Notes under the pieces: model-generated
The model's database searches: none
Told to the model about the DNA's origin: nothing
Seen by the model: the letters and a program-made list of their open reading frames with translations, nothing else
Made by a program: the position numbers and the translations under genes
NCBI GenBank assembly: GCA_963855995.1
Contig: OY979722.1
Location: 6,604,001 to 6,668,000, forward strand
DNA: 64,000 nt
From: Muricea muricata
Lineage: Eukaryota; Cnidaria; Anthozoa; Malacalcyonacea; Plexauridae
Reading direction: 5' to 3'
Shown: piece by piece, positions 16,401 through 26,634 of the stretch
How the letters are laid out: each line of letters starts with the position of its first letter
Numbering within the stretch: the stretch's first letter is position 1

Positions 16401-16701
16401 TGAAGATCGAGATGTTATCCTCCAACAACATCAAGCTCGTGTGCAGAATCATCCCCACAGCGAAAGATCCAAGGCTCTTAAACAAATTGTTCCACCAAAT
16501 CCTCGTTTACGGGTTGGAGATCTTGTGTATTTACCCTTTGACCATGATAAAACCCAACGTCGCAACCGATACATAGTTGCCGCTATCGAAAAGCCCTGGT
16601 GTTTCGTTCGAAAATTTGTAGGCAAGCAATTGCGGGCTTCACCATACAAAATCAGATGCGACGAGTGCTTAGTTGTCCCAAACCAAGATGCTAACAATTA
16701 G
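13443..16701 (+). pseudogene. pol of the older LTR element, broken
   Basis: Frameshifts lie between 13442 and 13945; then a long frame (13945-16353) holds reverse transcriptase (TDLTSAFYQIPL near 14405, LADDL active site near 14598-14612), RNase H (TDGSVTRHGIGAAL near 15053) and integrase (HPTKHQ...CDTCHTC zinc motif near 15750-15858, then D and E residues in FAADVLKRN, VRVDPAPG and NPVAEKAI). A TAA at 16351-16353 interrupts it, but the same frame runs on to 16701 with PRLRVGDLVYLPFD, the usual post-integrase module. The domain order is Ty3/gypsy. The sequence differs strongly from the nested element, so this is another lineage. Confidence 0.85.
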
Positions 16702-17028
16702 TGTCCCACCCGGGAAGTTGAAAGTGACAGCGATGAAGAGCCCCCTACGACAGTGCACAGTCCATTGCCCCGACCTGCAAGTATACCTACAGCATTAACA
16801 GCACCTTATCGAACCATCTCGTCCAGTATCAGCCAATCCCGACAGCCAACCTACAACATCCACCAGACCTCAGCGTAGCCGACGTCCACCAAAGTACTTT
16901 GAGTACGAAAGTTGACAGTGTTATACAAAAACAATTCGCATACGAAATACTGTAGACCGTAGTTACACTTTGTTTTTGTTATAATTATACTCTATCTTAG
17001 TAATCAATGAGAGAAGAGAAAAAAGAAG

Positions 17029-17182
17029 TCACGCCATTCGGTATTAGAATTGACATTGTTACAGTTGTTTACCTTACATTAAGTATAATTAGTTCAGACA
17101 TAATTACCTTACGCTTTACACTAAGTATAAGCAGTTAAGTATCGTGGGCTCAGGTGGCCCGCTCTTTAGTGCTTGGCATCCA
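17029..17182 (+). repeat. right LTR of the older element, probably truncated
   Basis: Follows the purine-rich GAGAGAAGAGAAAAAAGAAG. It matches the left block up to GCTTGGCATCCA, then departs. The left copy's AATAAA region is absent here, suggesting loss of the 3' part. Confidence 0.6.
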
Positions 17183-17250
17183 TAGACATAGTAGGTCTAG
17201 ATTGCTGACTCTCCATCGGAGGCGTGACCTGTATGATAAATCCAAGATGG

Positions 17251-18849
17251 CGCGGGAACCGGGCAAAAAACTATAAGACTCTACAGGGAAACCCATGTTT
17301 TTCGCGATTTAAAACGTCTCGTTGCTTGGAATCGCTTCGAATCAACATTTTTTGGAAACAACTAATTATTGCGGAAGTTTTGAGCACTATTTGTGTAATT
17401 TCTGCTGAATTCCTCGTGAAAATCTCGCTCGTGAAATGTGTTGTAAATTGGTCACTTGGTCAGTTCGAGACATTTGTTGTCCAAAATATGTATTTTTGAC
17501 CGGCTTTGGCCTCTTGGGTGTTATTATGACTTACAGCTATCCTAAATTAAACATTTACAAAACGATGGAGCAAGATCTTCGCGTACAAATCGATTGTTCG
17601 CTTGATTTGTGTGGTGTGTGTGATACCTGATACGTTAGTAATATTTACTACATAGATACGACTTCAAGCCAACGTACTGTTTTCGAACTTCAAAGACGGA
17701 TAGGTTATCAAGTAAATATTGTCTGAATTATGTAATATGCATTACCAAAATATAATCGAAAACTGGTGCTACAGCTGCTAGTTTCGTTGGTGTGAATTTT
17801 GTGTGAAATGTGGGTAGAATTAACTGAACAATCCACAGTTTAATTTGAATTTAAACTATATGTTTACTCTAAAATTAACATAATGGTAAACTTTGGCATA
17901 CTTTTGCATACACTGTACATAGAATGCGACATGCACCTGCTTGCTAGCTTGTGCAATATTGGAGCAAAGTCTGCAAACATGCGAGTATGGTAAAGCAATA
18001 TTCTAATGCCCATTTGCTATATTCCAATGAACAATTAGTCGTGATTATAAAATCATTAATAATTCATAAAGAAATCTGCACAAATCATCTGAAAATCTAG
18101 GCTAACCTGCCAACTGTGCTCAATATTGACAATGATAAATTGATGATGATAAATTTATTTACTGAGTCTGAGGGTCATCAACCAAACTGAACCCAGACCA
18201 CCTGATTAGACTCTAGAAGTTTTCTACATTTCTGCGCAAAATTCTCTGGTGAAAAGGATCTTTTATGCGCAAACTAAAACTTTTCAGTCTGGGTAGTTTG
18301 CACACACTCAACACAAATTTAACCTAATTAAGCCTAATTATGGGTAAAAGACATTGTATGAAGTGAACACAAATACCGCTAGAATTTTCAAATTGGCAAC
18401 GTCAAAAAAGTATCATCTTGCTCCATAGATTCATCGACACACTGTGCACTGCATTACAGTATACATGATTGTAAATGAAAATCCCACACCACACAAATCA
18501 AGCGAATAATCGATTTGCACGCGAACATTTTGCTCCATCGTTTTGTAAATGTTTGATTTAGGATAGCTGTAGGTCACAATAACAACCAAGAGGCCAAAGC
18601 CGGTCAAAAATACATATTTTGGACAACAAATGTCTCGAACTGACCAAGTGACCAATTCACAACACATTTCACGAGCGAGATTTTCACGAGGAATTCAACA
18701 GAAATTATACAAATTGTGCTCAAAACTTCCGCAATAATTAGCTGTTTCCAAAACATGTTGATTCGAAGCGATTCCAAGCAACGAGACGTTTTAAATCGCG
18801 AAAAACATGGATTTCCCTGTAGAGTCTTATAGTTTTTTGCCCGGTTCCC
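17251..18849. repeat. palindrome with about 370-bp arms
   Basis: The left arm 17251-17618 is mirrored by 18485-18849 with few mismatches, around a spacer of about 870 bp. Open frames in the arms (for example the one ending near 17630 and its mirror at 18431-18667) read the same text because of the palindrome and are not evidence of a gene. The spacer holds no recognisable coding. Confidence 0.85.
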
Positions 18850-18944
18850 AGAGGAGGTTGGACAGCTCCTCGCAAAGCATCATGGGAAATTTGCGTGCTT
18901 TTCCACGCAGTGTCTCATTCATGCGCAGAGGAGGTTGGACAGCT
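18849..18944 (+). repeat. 19-bp direct repeats framing an inverted-repeat end
   Basis: CAGAGGAGGTTGGACAGCT occurs at 18849-18867 and 18926-18944. Between them lies the 61-bp segment that recurs inverted at 22803-22864. The arrangement looks like the scar of an insertion or local duplication at the element junction. Confidence 0.8.
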
Positions 18945-19782
18945 ATCACGTGAGTTTCTCGACCAATGAAATCGCGTCATTTTGACATTGTTTAATTTTG
19001 CGAAGCTTTTTAGCACAAAAATTTGCATAGCGTACTAAAATACTCAAATTTTGAATCTTTTTATTTAAATTTGATGTGTTATGTACAAGGATTCTGATAG
19101 AAGAGTAATTGGAATTTCTATATCTGAAATATTTAGTAAGGTAAACGTTAATTTCTGCTTTATTTTTATGATGAAAGTTTGTAGGGTCATTTCAACTTGA
19201 CGACTTCATTGCGTTGGTGTTTACAATTTTCAAACTAAAAAATCTCGAATTCCTGTGGTTCGATTTTTGTATTTTTTTCGTTAATTTCAAGACAAATGTA
19301 TAAATTTCAACTCCACCAGAAAAGTCCCAAAAAGTCCCCACTCCGCGATGTAGATATTTCGCTTTGAATCGACCGCACTCGTTTAGACAATTGCTAAACA
19401 TGCGCTTTAATGTTATGACCGACATTATGCTAAGAAAGATTATTTTGTTGACTAATAGTTGAAGTTAGAAGCGTCATTGTAATTGTTACACAAGATGTTA
19501 AATTGGTTTTACAGGAACATGAAAGTTTTTTTTCGTGTTTTATATATATTTCTATTTTGGGTTGCACGGAATGCATCAATAGGGCCCAAAACAAAAACAA
19601 CCTAAACAGAAGAATGATGTGCAGTTTCACATGTTCTCAAATCTCATTACTTGTTCTCAAAGATGTGTTTACACTCATTTTTGGTTTGTTATTTTGCATT
19701 TTGGTACGTGCCAAAATAATTTATAAATGTATCTCATATATTTAATAGTAAATGGACAAGATTAGTATATTTTCATTTAAAG

Positions 19783-20214
19783 GAGTTCAGACAGCAATAT
19801 GGAGTTGAGAAAGGACTTCTTCCAGAACACCCAAGAGCAGGATCAACTGATGATGTCGAAGGCATTTTTTCTTTTTTACATGGACTGTTAGGACCAATTT
19901 TTGATGAAAAGGCCTTTCATGATGTGTTTCCGAAAGTCATCAGTGAATACACCAAAAAATGTGATCCTGACCAGTGACCTGCCATTCTATTACCTACTGG
20001 CTCCAAGGACCGCTACAACGATGGTTCACTAGCATCCGTCAACATACCATCAAGCACTGGGGAAGATCGCCTAGATCGTGTTCCTACATCTAGAAGGGCT
20101 GATCCTGGAGTACTCGTTGCTAATCGTGCTGTCATCCCTCAATGTGGTCAATTAAATGTACGTTCAGCCCATTTCAAACCTGCAGAGAGCCTACCACCAC
20201 CACCATCATCATAA
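19783..20214 (+). pseudogene. transposon-associated ORF fragment, family not identified
   Basis: After an acceptor-like CATTTAAAG the frame reads EFRQQYGVEKGLLPEH, then GSTDDVEGIFSFLHGLLGP and GSKDRYNDGS, and ends in a proline run and stop. One TGA interrupts it at 19975-19977. The acidic STDDVE block in a TIR element could be the last catalytic acid of a DDE transposase; that is a guess. No start or catalytic core is visible upstream, so only the C-terminal exon survives. Confidence 0.35.
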
Positions 20215-21289
20215 AGTTCCTGAACATTGTACGTATTGTGGTGTGGACACATTTAGCATAGTTGTTGATATTTATTGATGATATTTACATTCAAAAAAAG
20301 TGACACATCAAATAAGTTTTATTCACATATTCGAATAGAGAAATGATTTTACATAACACTATAAAATGGTATATCACACCCATAACTAGCTGCGAGTAAA
20401 CTGAGTCAATGGACTTAGGTGGAAGTTCCTGAAAAACTCGAACTGAAAGGCTTTTTAATTCAAAGAATTTATCAAACAGAATTTTAGTAGTTTTGCTTTG
20501 CTGTATTGTTCCACAACAAAAGTTCATGTACTTCATGTACAATGGTAATAAAGTAGTCTTACCATAACTACCAGATTGTTAGATTGTACTGATTGTTTAT
20601 AATAGATGAATTTTTTTGTTCAAAAAATCAAATATCTTCAAGGGGCAGACGCATGCTCCCTGAGACACCCTGGGATAGCTTGCATATTTAGTACTTGGCT
20701 CAGTAGATCTCATATCCTAGTTGTGGGTCTGAATAGTTTATTGTATCATAAACTGAAATATGTTACTATATTACATATTATAAAAAATGACATCATTGTC
20801 CAAAAGTTATATTTAGCACTGACAATGTGTGAATATTAAATATGTTCAATCATGCATAATTTCTAATGCCTGCATGTATTTCACAGAAATGCATATGACA
20901 AACGTCTTTCACACATAACCTTTTTTTATTATTCTATCCTTAGGCTATCTTATTTGAAGTCTGATGAATAAAAAATCTAAATAGTCATTGAAAAAATCTA
21001 AAAACTAGTTTGCATATTTGGCAATTAAATAAAAATACTAAATAAAAGATGTCTGTCAATACACAAATACTGTTTATTTGTGGATTAGATGCTGCGATAG
21101 CTCTGAGAATAAGTCAAATTGCTAATGAGTTGACCATAAAATGCATGCAAATAAAAATTATTAAATTTCTTGGCCAAAAAAAAGTCAAATAAGTGGCAAG
21201 TTTTTATGATTTCTCAGAGATATGCCAATATATTAGAGTACTTCACAAAGAATTTATACTAGTATGCAAAGCAATCATCGCACACTTTT

Positions 21290-22580
21290 GCTTTTAATTA
21301 CCACTTCTGGCTCCCACTCACCATGCCTTTTTATCCAGATTTCAGAATAAAAACCTACTTTAAAGAAGTCCACCCTATACTTAATATGCTGAATACAAAC
21401 ATCAATAATATCTCCTGTAACCATTAGGGAGTGCAGATATTTGCAAAGTTCTGAGGCAATATAGCCAACATGACACTAACCAGTACCATAGTCCAAATCA
21501 AAGCAATTGCACTTGGGTCAAATGGATTCAAAGGTTCTGCCCTCAGGTGAACTTTCACTGATGTATTTTGTTTAAGAGCAAGGTATGCTAGTTCCAAGAG
21601 ATGTAGGTAATTTTGTTCATGAGCAGCACTTATGCACTTTTAATAAAAGGTACAGAATGGTTATCTCTTGATCTTCATCACTGACATCATCATCACTGTT
21701 ATCATCCAGTTGGGCCAAACAATCAAGCATGTCCCTTTCTACAAAGATATAATTAGATCATTCTAGTTATTGCTAAAAATAAGATTTCATGACTACTTGG
21801 TGCAACCAAGTCTCGATATCTAAAATAAGAACATAATTCAGTAATACATATCAATAGCAAACAAATGTATAAAAATAGAAATTCTAACAAATATAGAATA
21901 ATTAAAACTTCTTCCTAAGATTAAACATTCATACTCTGATTGCTATTAAATTATGCTGTAGAAACAAAATCACAAACATCACACCTTCTAATTCCTGTGA
22001 GAACCAATGACCTCGTCTGAATATTAACGTTTGGGGCATCAACAGTATCATCATGTCCTGCAAGTGGTTGTGGAGAATTTCCTCTCTCACGAGTTTCATC
22101 TACAGGTGATAATAAAACCTTATCAGTAGCTGGAAAATTAGGACAATTGCAACTTCCCGCATTAACATCTAGCAAGGGCGTAACACAAATATCATCCGTT
22201 CTGGGATGACTGCAGCCACTCCACTTGTATTTGCAGACAATATTTGATCCACGTCAAAATCCCACAATAAGAGTATTCGCCAGTCTTCTTCATATCCTTT
22301 ACCTTCTTCAACAGGATCTTTGGTATCAAACTCGATATAGGATTTTGCAAACCAAGAATATAACAATTGTAACAATGAACATTTACATTCAGAAATGTAC
22401 AATCTTTTTAAAAAAATAAAAAAAGATCCTCCCAAATAGAAAATTTTCATAGCTTACTAACCTTGAAAGGCTCAAATATTGCGCTAGCTTTCACATTGAC
22501 AACACAAGGCGATTTCAGACCGTCCAGTTTTGAAATAAGAGCCTCTGTGTTCGCCTGTTCGGGATAATCAATAATGCAAG
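21290..22580 (-). pseudogene. HIRAN-like protein, decayed exons
   Basis: Minus-strand text in several frames. At 22575-22470 is CIIDYPEQANTEALISKLDG ending FEPFK before a GTTAGT donor. At about 22340-22170 is a Glu/Asp-rich segment. At about 21740-21300 are an acidic stretch (LDDNSDDDVSDEDQE), then VKVHLRAEPLNPFDPSAIAF and, after a frameshift and a stop, VGYIASELCKYLH. The NPFDPSAIA plus GYI-E-L pattern is that of HIRAN domains, which bind DNA ends in helicase and repair proteins. Stops and frame changes show it is dead. It may be a passenger of the TIR element. Confidence 0.4.
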
Positions 22581-22802
22581 TTCTTCACTCGTACGGTTTA
22601 TCAAGAAAGCAAAAATGACAGTAAATGACATGTAATCTTAAAAACGGTAAACTTGGACTTGTAAAAGCCTCGTCATAATAAGGATCACAATGATAAATAT
22701 ATATCGTGCTATTTTCTCGAAGTATTGTAGCCTGACAGTCCTGTCTTTCGAAAGCTTCCATATTTCTTTGTCGCACAGAGATGTTCGCTTCGCAACAGTC
22801 CA

Positions 22803-22864
22803 CGCATGAATGAGACACTGCGTGGAAAAGCACGCAAATTTCCCATGATGCTTTGCGAGGAGCT
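22803..22864. repeat. 61-bp inverted repeat, right copy
   Basis: Exact mirror of 18864-18925. It contains AAGCATCATGGGAAATTTGC on the complementary strand. The pair delimits about 3.9 kb holding the two coding relics. Confidence 0.85.
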
Positions 22865-22885
22865 GCTCTGCCCGGTTCCCGCGCC

Positions 22886-23279
22886 GGGTAAGGGTAAAAC
22901 GCGGATACGGACGGACGGACGGATGGGCGGCGGACGGACGGACGGACGGACGGACGAGATGGTAAAACACGGATATGAGAGTAAAACGCGGATGAGAGGA
23001 TGACATTGGTAATCATAACATTGGTAATCATCATTATAACGGGTAAGGGTAAAACACGGATACGGACGGACGGACGGACGGACGGACGGACGGATGGGCG
23101 GACGGACAGACGGACGGACGGATAGGCGGACGGACGGACGGACGGACGGACGGACGGATGGGCGGCGGACGGACGGACGGACGGACGGACGGACGAGAAG
23201 GTAAAACACGGATATGAGAGTAAAACGCGGATGAGAGGATAACATTGGTAATCATAACATTGGTAATCATCATTATAAC
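22886..23279. repeat. tandem pair of (GGAC)n-containing units
   Basis: Two head-to-tail units, 22886-23039 and 23040-23279. Each starts GGGTAAGGGTAAAAC, carries a variable (GGAC)n block, then TGAGAGTAAAACGCGGATGA and a twice-repeated ATTGGTAATCAT. The second unit has the longer GGAC array. The right arm (about 26481-26634) carries a single, shorter unit, so the arms differ by unit number. Confidence 0.9.
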
Positions 23280-24189
23280 ATTTTAAGGGACCGATTACAT
23301 GGGCGAGTTGTCCTGCAAACTGAGTTGAACTCGGGCACGGGAGTGATTTTAATCTTGAAATTGTAAACAAATAAAAGTCATTAAACTCAAAATAGCAAAT
23401 GAATTATGTTTTATGTTTCAACACACGCTTTAATAACATTTTGGACTGCAAAATTAAAACATTTCACGAAAACCGAAATCGTAAAATTGAAAAGCGAAAA
23501 ACCGATCGGGCCAATAGCTACTATTACACAAACTTATCGCAGCTAAAACTTCCTTCTATACGTAAGGAAGTCATAACATGCAATATACAAACCATTATAT
23601 ATTAATAAAAATTTTGCAACGATTTTTCGAGTGTTGTGCATTAATTTTTAATCTCAATGCGTTCTGGAGCCATCCCGGCACATGTATAATCGCAATTTAC
23701 AAGTCAGCTCTGCAAGGCGAGTCAACTCACTTAGCCCCTTAAAGACCTCAACCGTAATTAAGACGGCATAACATGTAGAGCACAAATCTGGGGGGGGGGG
23801 GGAAATGATTGGTTTTCTTGTCACAATGGAAAATATCTACAGAAATGAGCATATTACACCCGTTTTCAAAATTATGTTATCTAATCCCAACTATTGGAAT
23901 TTAGCGGCTGGCTATGCAAGCACATGGACTTGTCGGCTGTCGATCGCAAGTGAAATTCCCGAAATGTAGCAAAATCTCCCTGCAAAATTAGTTGGATGGA
24001 ATACACAGCCAAATACTTCTCTAGTTCTGTAATAAATGTCACGTGCAAGTGAAATTCCCGAGATGTAGCAAAATCTTCCCGTAAAATTAAGTTGGAATAA
24101 AAAGCTGAATAATTCTGCGTGTTCATTAAAGTAAAATGTCACTCTTCGGAAACTTGGTGCGGACAGACTAAATCCGATTAAGATTTTAG

Positions 24190-24640
24190 AGAACTGCCTA
24201 TTTTTTCATACAAAAATTCGGTCGATAAAGAGGAAATTGGCGTCGGCGCATTTGCGGTTGTTTTCACGGCGAAGCTTCCTGACAAAAGCAAAGTCGTTAG
24301 AAAGTGGATGAGTGCTGACGAAGAAACTAAGAAATCTCTTATTAATTAAAGAAGCGCTGATTACTCCAAAACCTTCGCGATGCTAATGTCGTAGAGTTTA
24401 AGGGGATATGCACGGACCAGCTTTCTTTACTGCTGGAATATGCATATTTTGATTGCAGTCCATTAGGATGCGATATTCGGCCTTGCTGAATTTCTAGCGG
24501 TTTGCGAACAGTCTAGTTGCGATGCCGATGGGATGAATGTTGCAGCATTTATTCACGCAGCATTGACGTAGCGTCTGGTTTAAAGTACCTGCATCAAAAC
24601 AACAGTTGTTTTCATCTTCTAAAATTTTCGCTATGTTACG
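24190..24640 (+). pseudogene. protein kinase N-lobe fragment captured in the foldback element
   Basis: The plus strand reads LPIFSYKNSVDKEEIGVGAF, AVVFTAKLPDKSKVVRKW (glycine-rich loop and a following Lys), and then in shifted frames DANVVEFKG, CTDQLSLLLEYAYFD, CEQSSCDADGMNVAAFIHAA and VASGLKYLHQNN. After that the catalytic-loop text is degraded to CFHLLKFS. This is the order of a Ser/Thr or Tyr-like kinase domain from the P-loop to the HRD region. Stops and frame changes make it non-functional. The first part is inside the inverted arm and so is present again, mirrored, at 25411-25500; the rest is in the spacer. Confidence 0.65.
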
Positions 24641-25552
24641 TCGTATATTCCGTAAATTACTCTAAAATGAATAGCCGTAGTTTTCTCTACATTTTGGCAA
24701 AGCTCCATGCGAAAATAATAAAGAACAAACAAGATACAGCGAAATCTTTCGCGTATTATAATGTAGCGGGCGCTTGCCGACTGCTCGTCGTTAGTGCGAA
24801 CGTACACATACATAATATCTAAAAATTTTATCATATATTCGGCTATTCCTTTATCGTATATTCCTCAAAATATCACCATATGAAGCGGTGTCGTTTCCTT
24901 AATATTTTTGCAACGCTTCAATCGAAAATACTAGAAAATAGACAAGATATAACGAATTCTTCGACGTAGTGATAAATAAAATTTAGCGTGCGAAGTATTT
25001 ATTTGAGGTAAACAAAATTAACCGGAAGTACTATATTTCGTTGTAAAACTGCGCAAGCCAAAGGGGAAAATTTTGAAAATTTTCAAGTTTATGCAAACAT
25101 TGAGCGATATCCTTAAAAAGTTTCGATGTCATAGATTCATGTAATTGAGGTGGCTTTATAAAGTTTCTCTTAATGAGAGTCCAGTTAATGCTCTCAACCC
25201 CTACAACGCGATGAAATTGTATGTTTACATATTCAAAAGGATTGACTTTAAACGCTTTGAAACTTTCAAAAATATACCTTCTAATTGCAGACCACAGTTT
25301 TCACATTTATTGTTCTGTATGTATTGTATTCATTGTTTCTATTTGTGTCAGTTTTTTATACATTTGTCGGAGTTCTGAAACTTGGCACTATCCTTGGATC
25401 CCTAGTTAACAACGACTTTGCTTTTGTCAGGAAGCTTCGCCGTGAAAACAACCGCAAATGCGCCGACTCCAATTTCCTCTTTATCGACCAAATTTTTGTA
25501 TGAAAAAATAGGCAGTTCTCTAAAATCTAAATCGGATTTAGTCTGTCCGCGC

Positions 25553-25676
25553 TAGCCTCCTCCGCAGGCAACTCTTGAATCCCTAGTGTTCCTCTTTTAT
25601 CCTCAGTGATCCCTAACAATTCTTAACTTTAAAATTTTAAATATTTATGCCAAAGAGTTGCCTGCGGAGGAGGCTA
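25553..25676. mobile_element. MITE with 9-bp duplication, Mutator-like
   Basis: Inverted ends TAGCCTCCTCCGCAGGCAAC and its mirror, flanked by TGTCCGCGC (25544-25552) and TGTCCGCAC (25677-25685). The opposite foldback arm shows the unoccupied site (TGTCCGCAC on the mirrored strand), which proves an insertion after the palindrome formed. Confidence 0.8.
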
Positions 25677-26634
25677 TGTCCGCACCAAGTTTCCGAAGAG
25701 TGACATTTTACTTTAATGAACACGCAGAATTATTTAGCTTTTTATTCCAACTTAAGTTTACGGGGAGATTTTGCTACATCTCGGGAATTTCACTTGCACG
25801 TGACATTTATTACAGAACTACAGAAGTATTCGGCTGTGTATTCCATCCAACTAATTTTACAGGGAGATTTTGCTACATTTCGGGAATTTCACTTGCGATC
25901 GATAGCCGACAAGTCCACTGTGCTTGCATAGCCAGCCGCTAAATTCCAATAGTTGGGATTAGATATTATAATTTTGAAAACGGGTGTAATGCGCTCATTT
26001 CTGTAGATATTTTCCATTGTGACAAGAAAACCAATCATTTCCCCTCCCCCAAGATTTGTGTTCTACATGTCATGCCGTCTTAATTACGGTTGAGGTCTTT
26101 AAAAAAACGCATAGATTGAAAATGCACAACACTCGAAAAATCGTTGCAAAATTTTTATTAATATATAATGGTTTGTATATTGCATGTTATGACTTCCTTA
26201 CGTATCGGAAGGAAGTTTTAGCCGCGATAATTTTGTTTAGTAGCTATTGGCCCCGATCGGTTTTTTGCTTTTCAATTTTACGATTTCGGTTTTCGTGAAA
26301 TGTTTTAATTTTGCAGTCCAAAATGTTATTAAAGCGTGTGTTGAAACATAAAACATAATTCATTTGCTATTTTGAGTTTAATGACTTTTATTTGTTTACA
26401 ATTTCAAGATTAAAATCACTCCCGTGCCCGAGTTCAACTCAGTTTGCAGGACAACTCGCCCATGTAATCGGTCCCTTAAAATGTTATAATGATGATTACC
26501 AATGTTATGATTACCAATGTCATCCTCTCATCCGCGTTTTACTCTCATATCCGTGTTTTACCTTCTCGTCCGTCCGTCCGTCCGTCCGCCGCCCATCCGT
26601 CCGTCCGTCCGTATCCGCGTTTTACCCTTACCCG

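Larger units (their letters stand above)
7083..17182 (+). mobile_element. older, decayed Ty3/gypsy-type LTR retrotransposon
   Basis: A repeated block at 7083-7237 and 17029-17182 (about 150 bp, diverged) flanks gag, protease, reverse transcriptase, RNase H and integrase text in the order typical of Ty3/gypsy. A polypurine tract (about 17008-17028) lies just before the right block. The element is broken by a 4.6-kb gypsy insertion with its duplication (7522-12090), a 145-bp MITE, several frameshifts and at least one nonsense codon. The right LTR seems to stop short: the left copy continues into an AATAAA (7249-7254) that the right copy lacks. Exact outer boundaries and target duplication are not clear. 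Confidence 0.7.
17249..22885. mobile_element. composite terminal-inverted-repeat element
   Basis: The outer ends are a perfect 17-bp inverted pair: GGCGCGGGAACCGGGCA (17249-17265) and its mirror (22869-22885). Inside, the left part is a palindrome with arms of about 370 bp (17251-17618 and 18485-18849) whose right arm re-uses the same CCGGTTCCC end. The right part is bounded by a perfect 61-bp inverted repeat (18864-18925 and 22803-22864). This fits one DNA transposon inserted in, or recombined with, a related foldback copy. Coding relics inside are listed separately. No target duplication was found. Confidence 0.6.
22886..26634. mobile_element. large foldback element, arms about 1.2-1.4 kb
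   Basis: The left arm (22886-24298) is mirrored by the right arm (25411-26634) around a 1.1-kb spacer. Both outer ends read GGGTAAGGGTAAAACGCGGA inward, followed by (GGAC)n blocks. The left arm has an extra copy of the tandem unit; the right arm has a 124-bp MITE. Inside each arm is an imperfect direct repeat of about 105 bp based on GTGAAATTCCCGARATGTAG. Long open frames here are repeat artefacts. The element abuts the 17-bp end of the composite element. No target duplication is evident. Confidence 0.8.

Noticed and set aside
17224..18667. Similar small proteins at both ends of this region
   Set aside because: They are the two arms of one palindrome; there is no codon bias or splice support.
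22900..23280. Possible CRISPR array in the regular repeats
   Set aside because: The units are tandem microsatellite and minisatellite repeats without unique spacers, and the genome is eukaryotic.
22585..23370. 261-codon frame rich in VRPSVRPS
   Set aside because: It is the GGAC tetranucleotide repeat read on the minus strand; the same text appears in several frames and on the right arm.
23881..25942. Proteins with REFHLHVTFITEL-like repeats on both strands
   Set aside because: They come from an internal 105-bp direct repeat in the foldback arms and read through in several frames.
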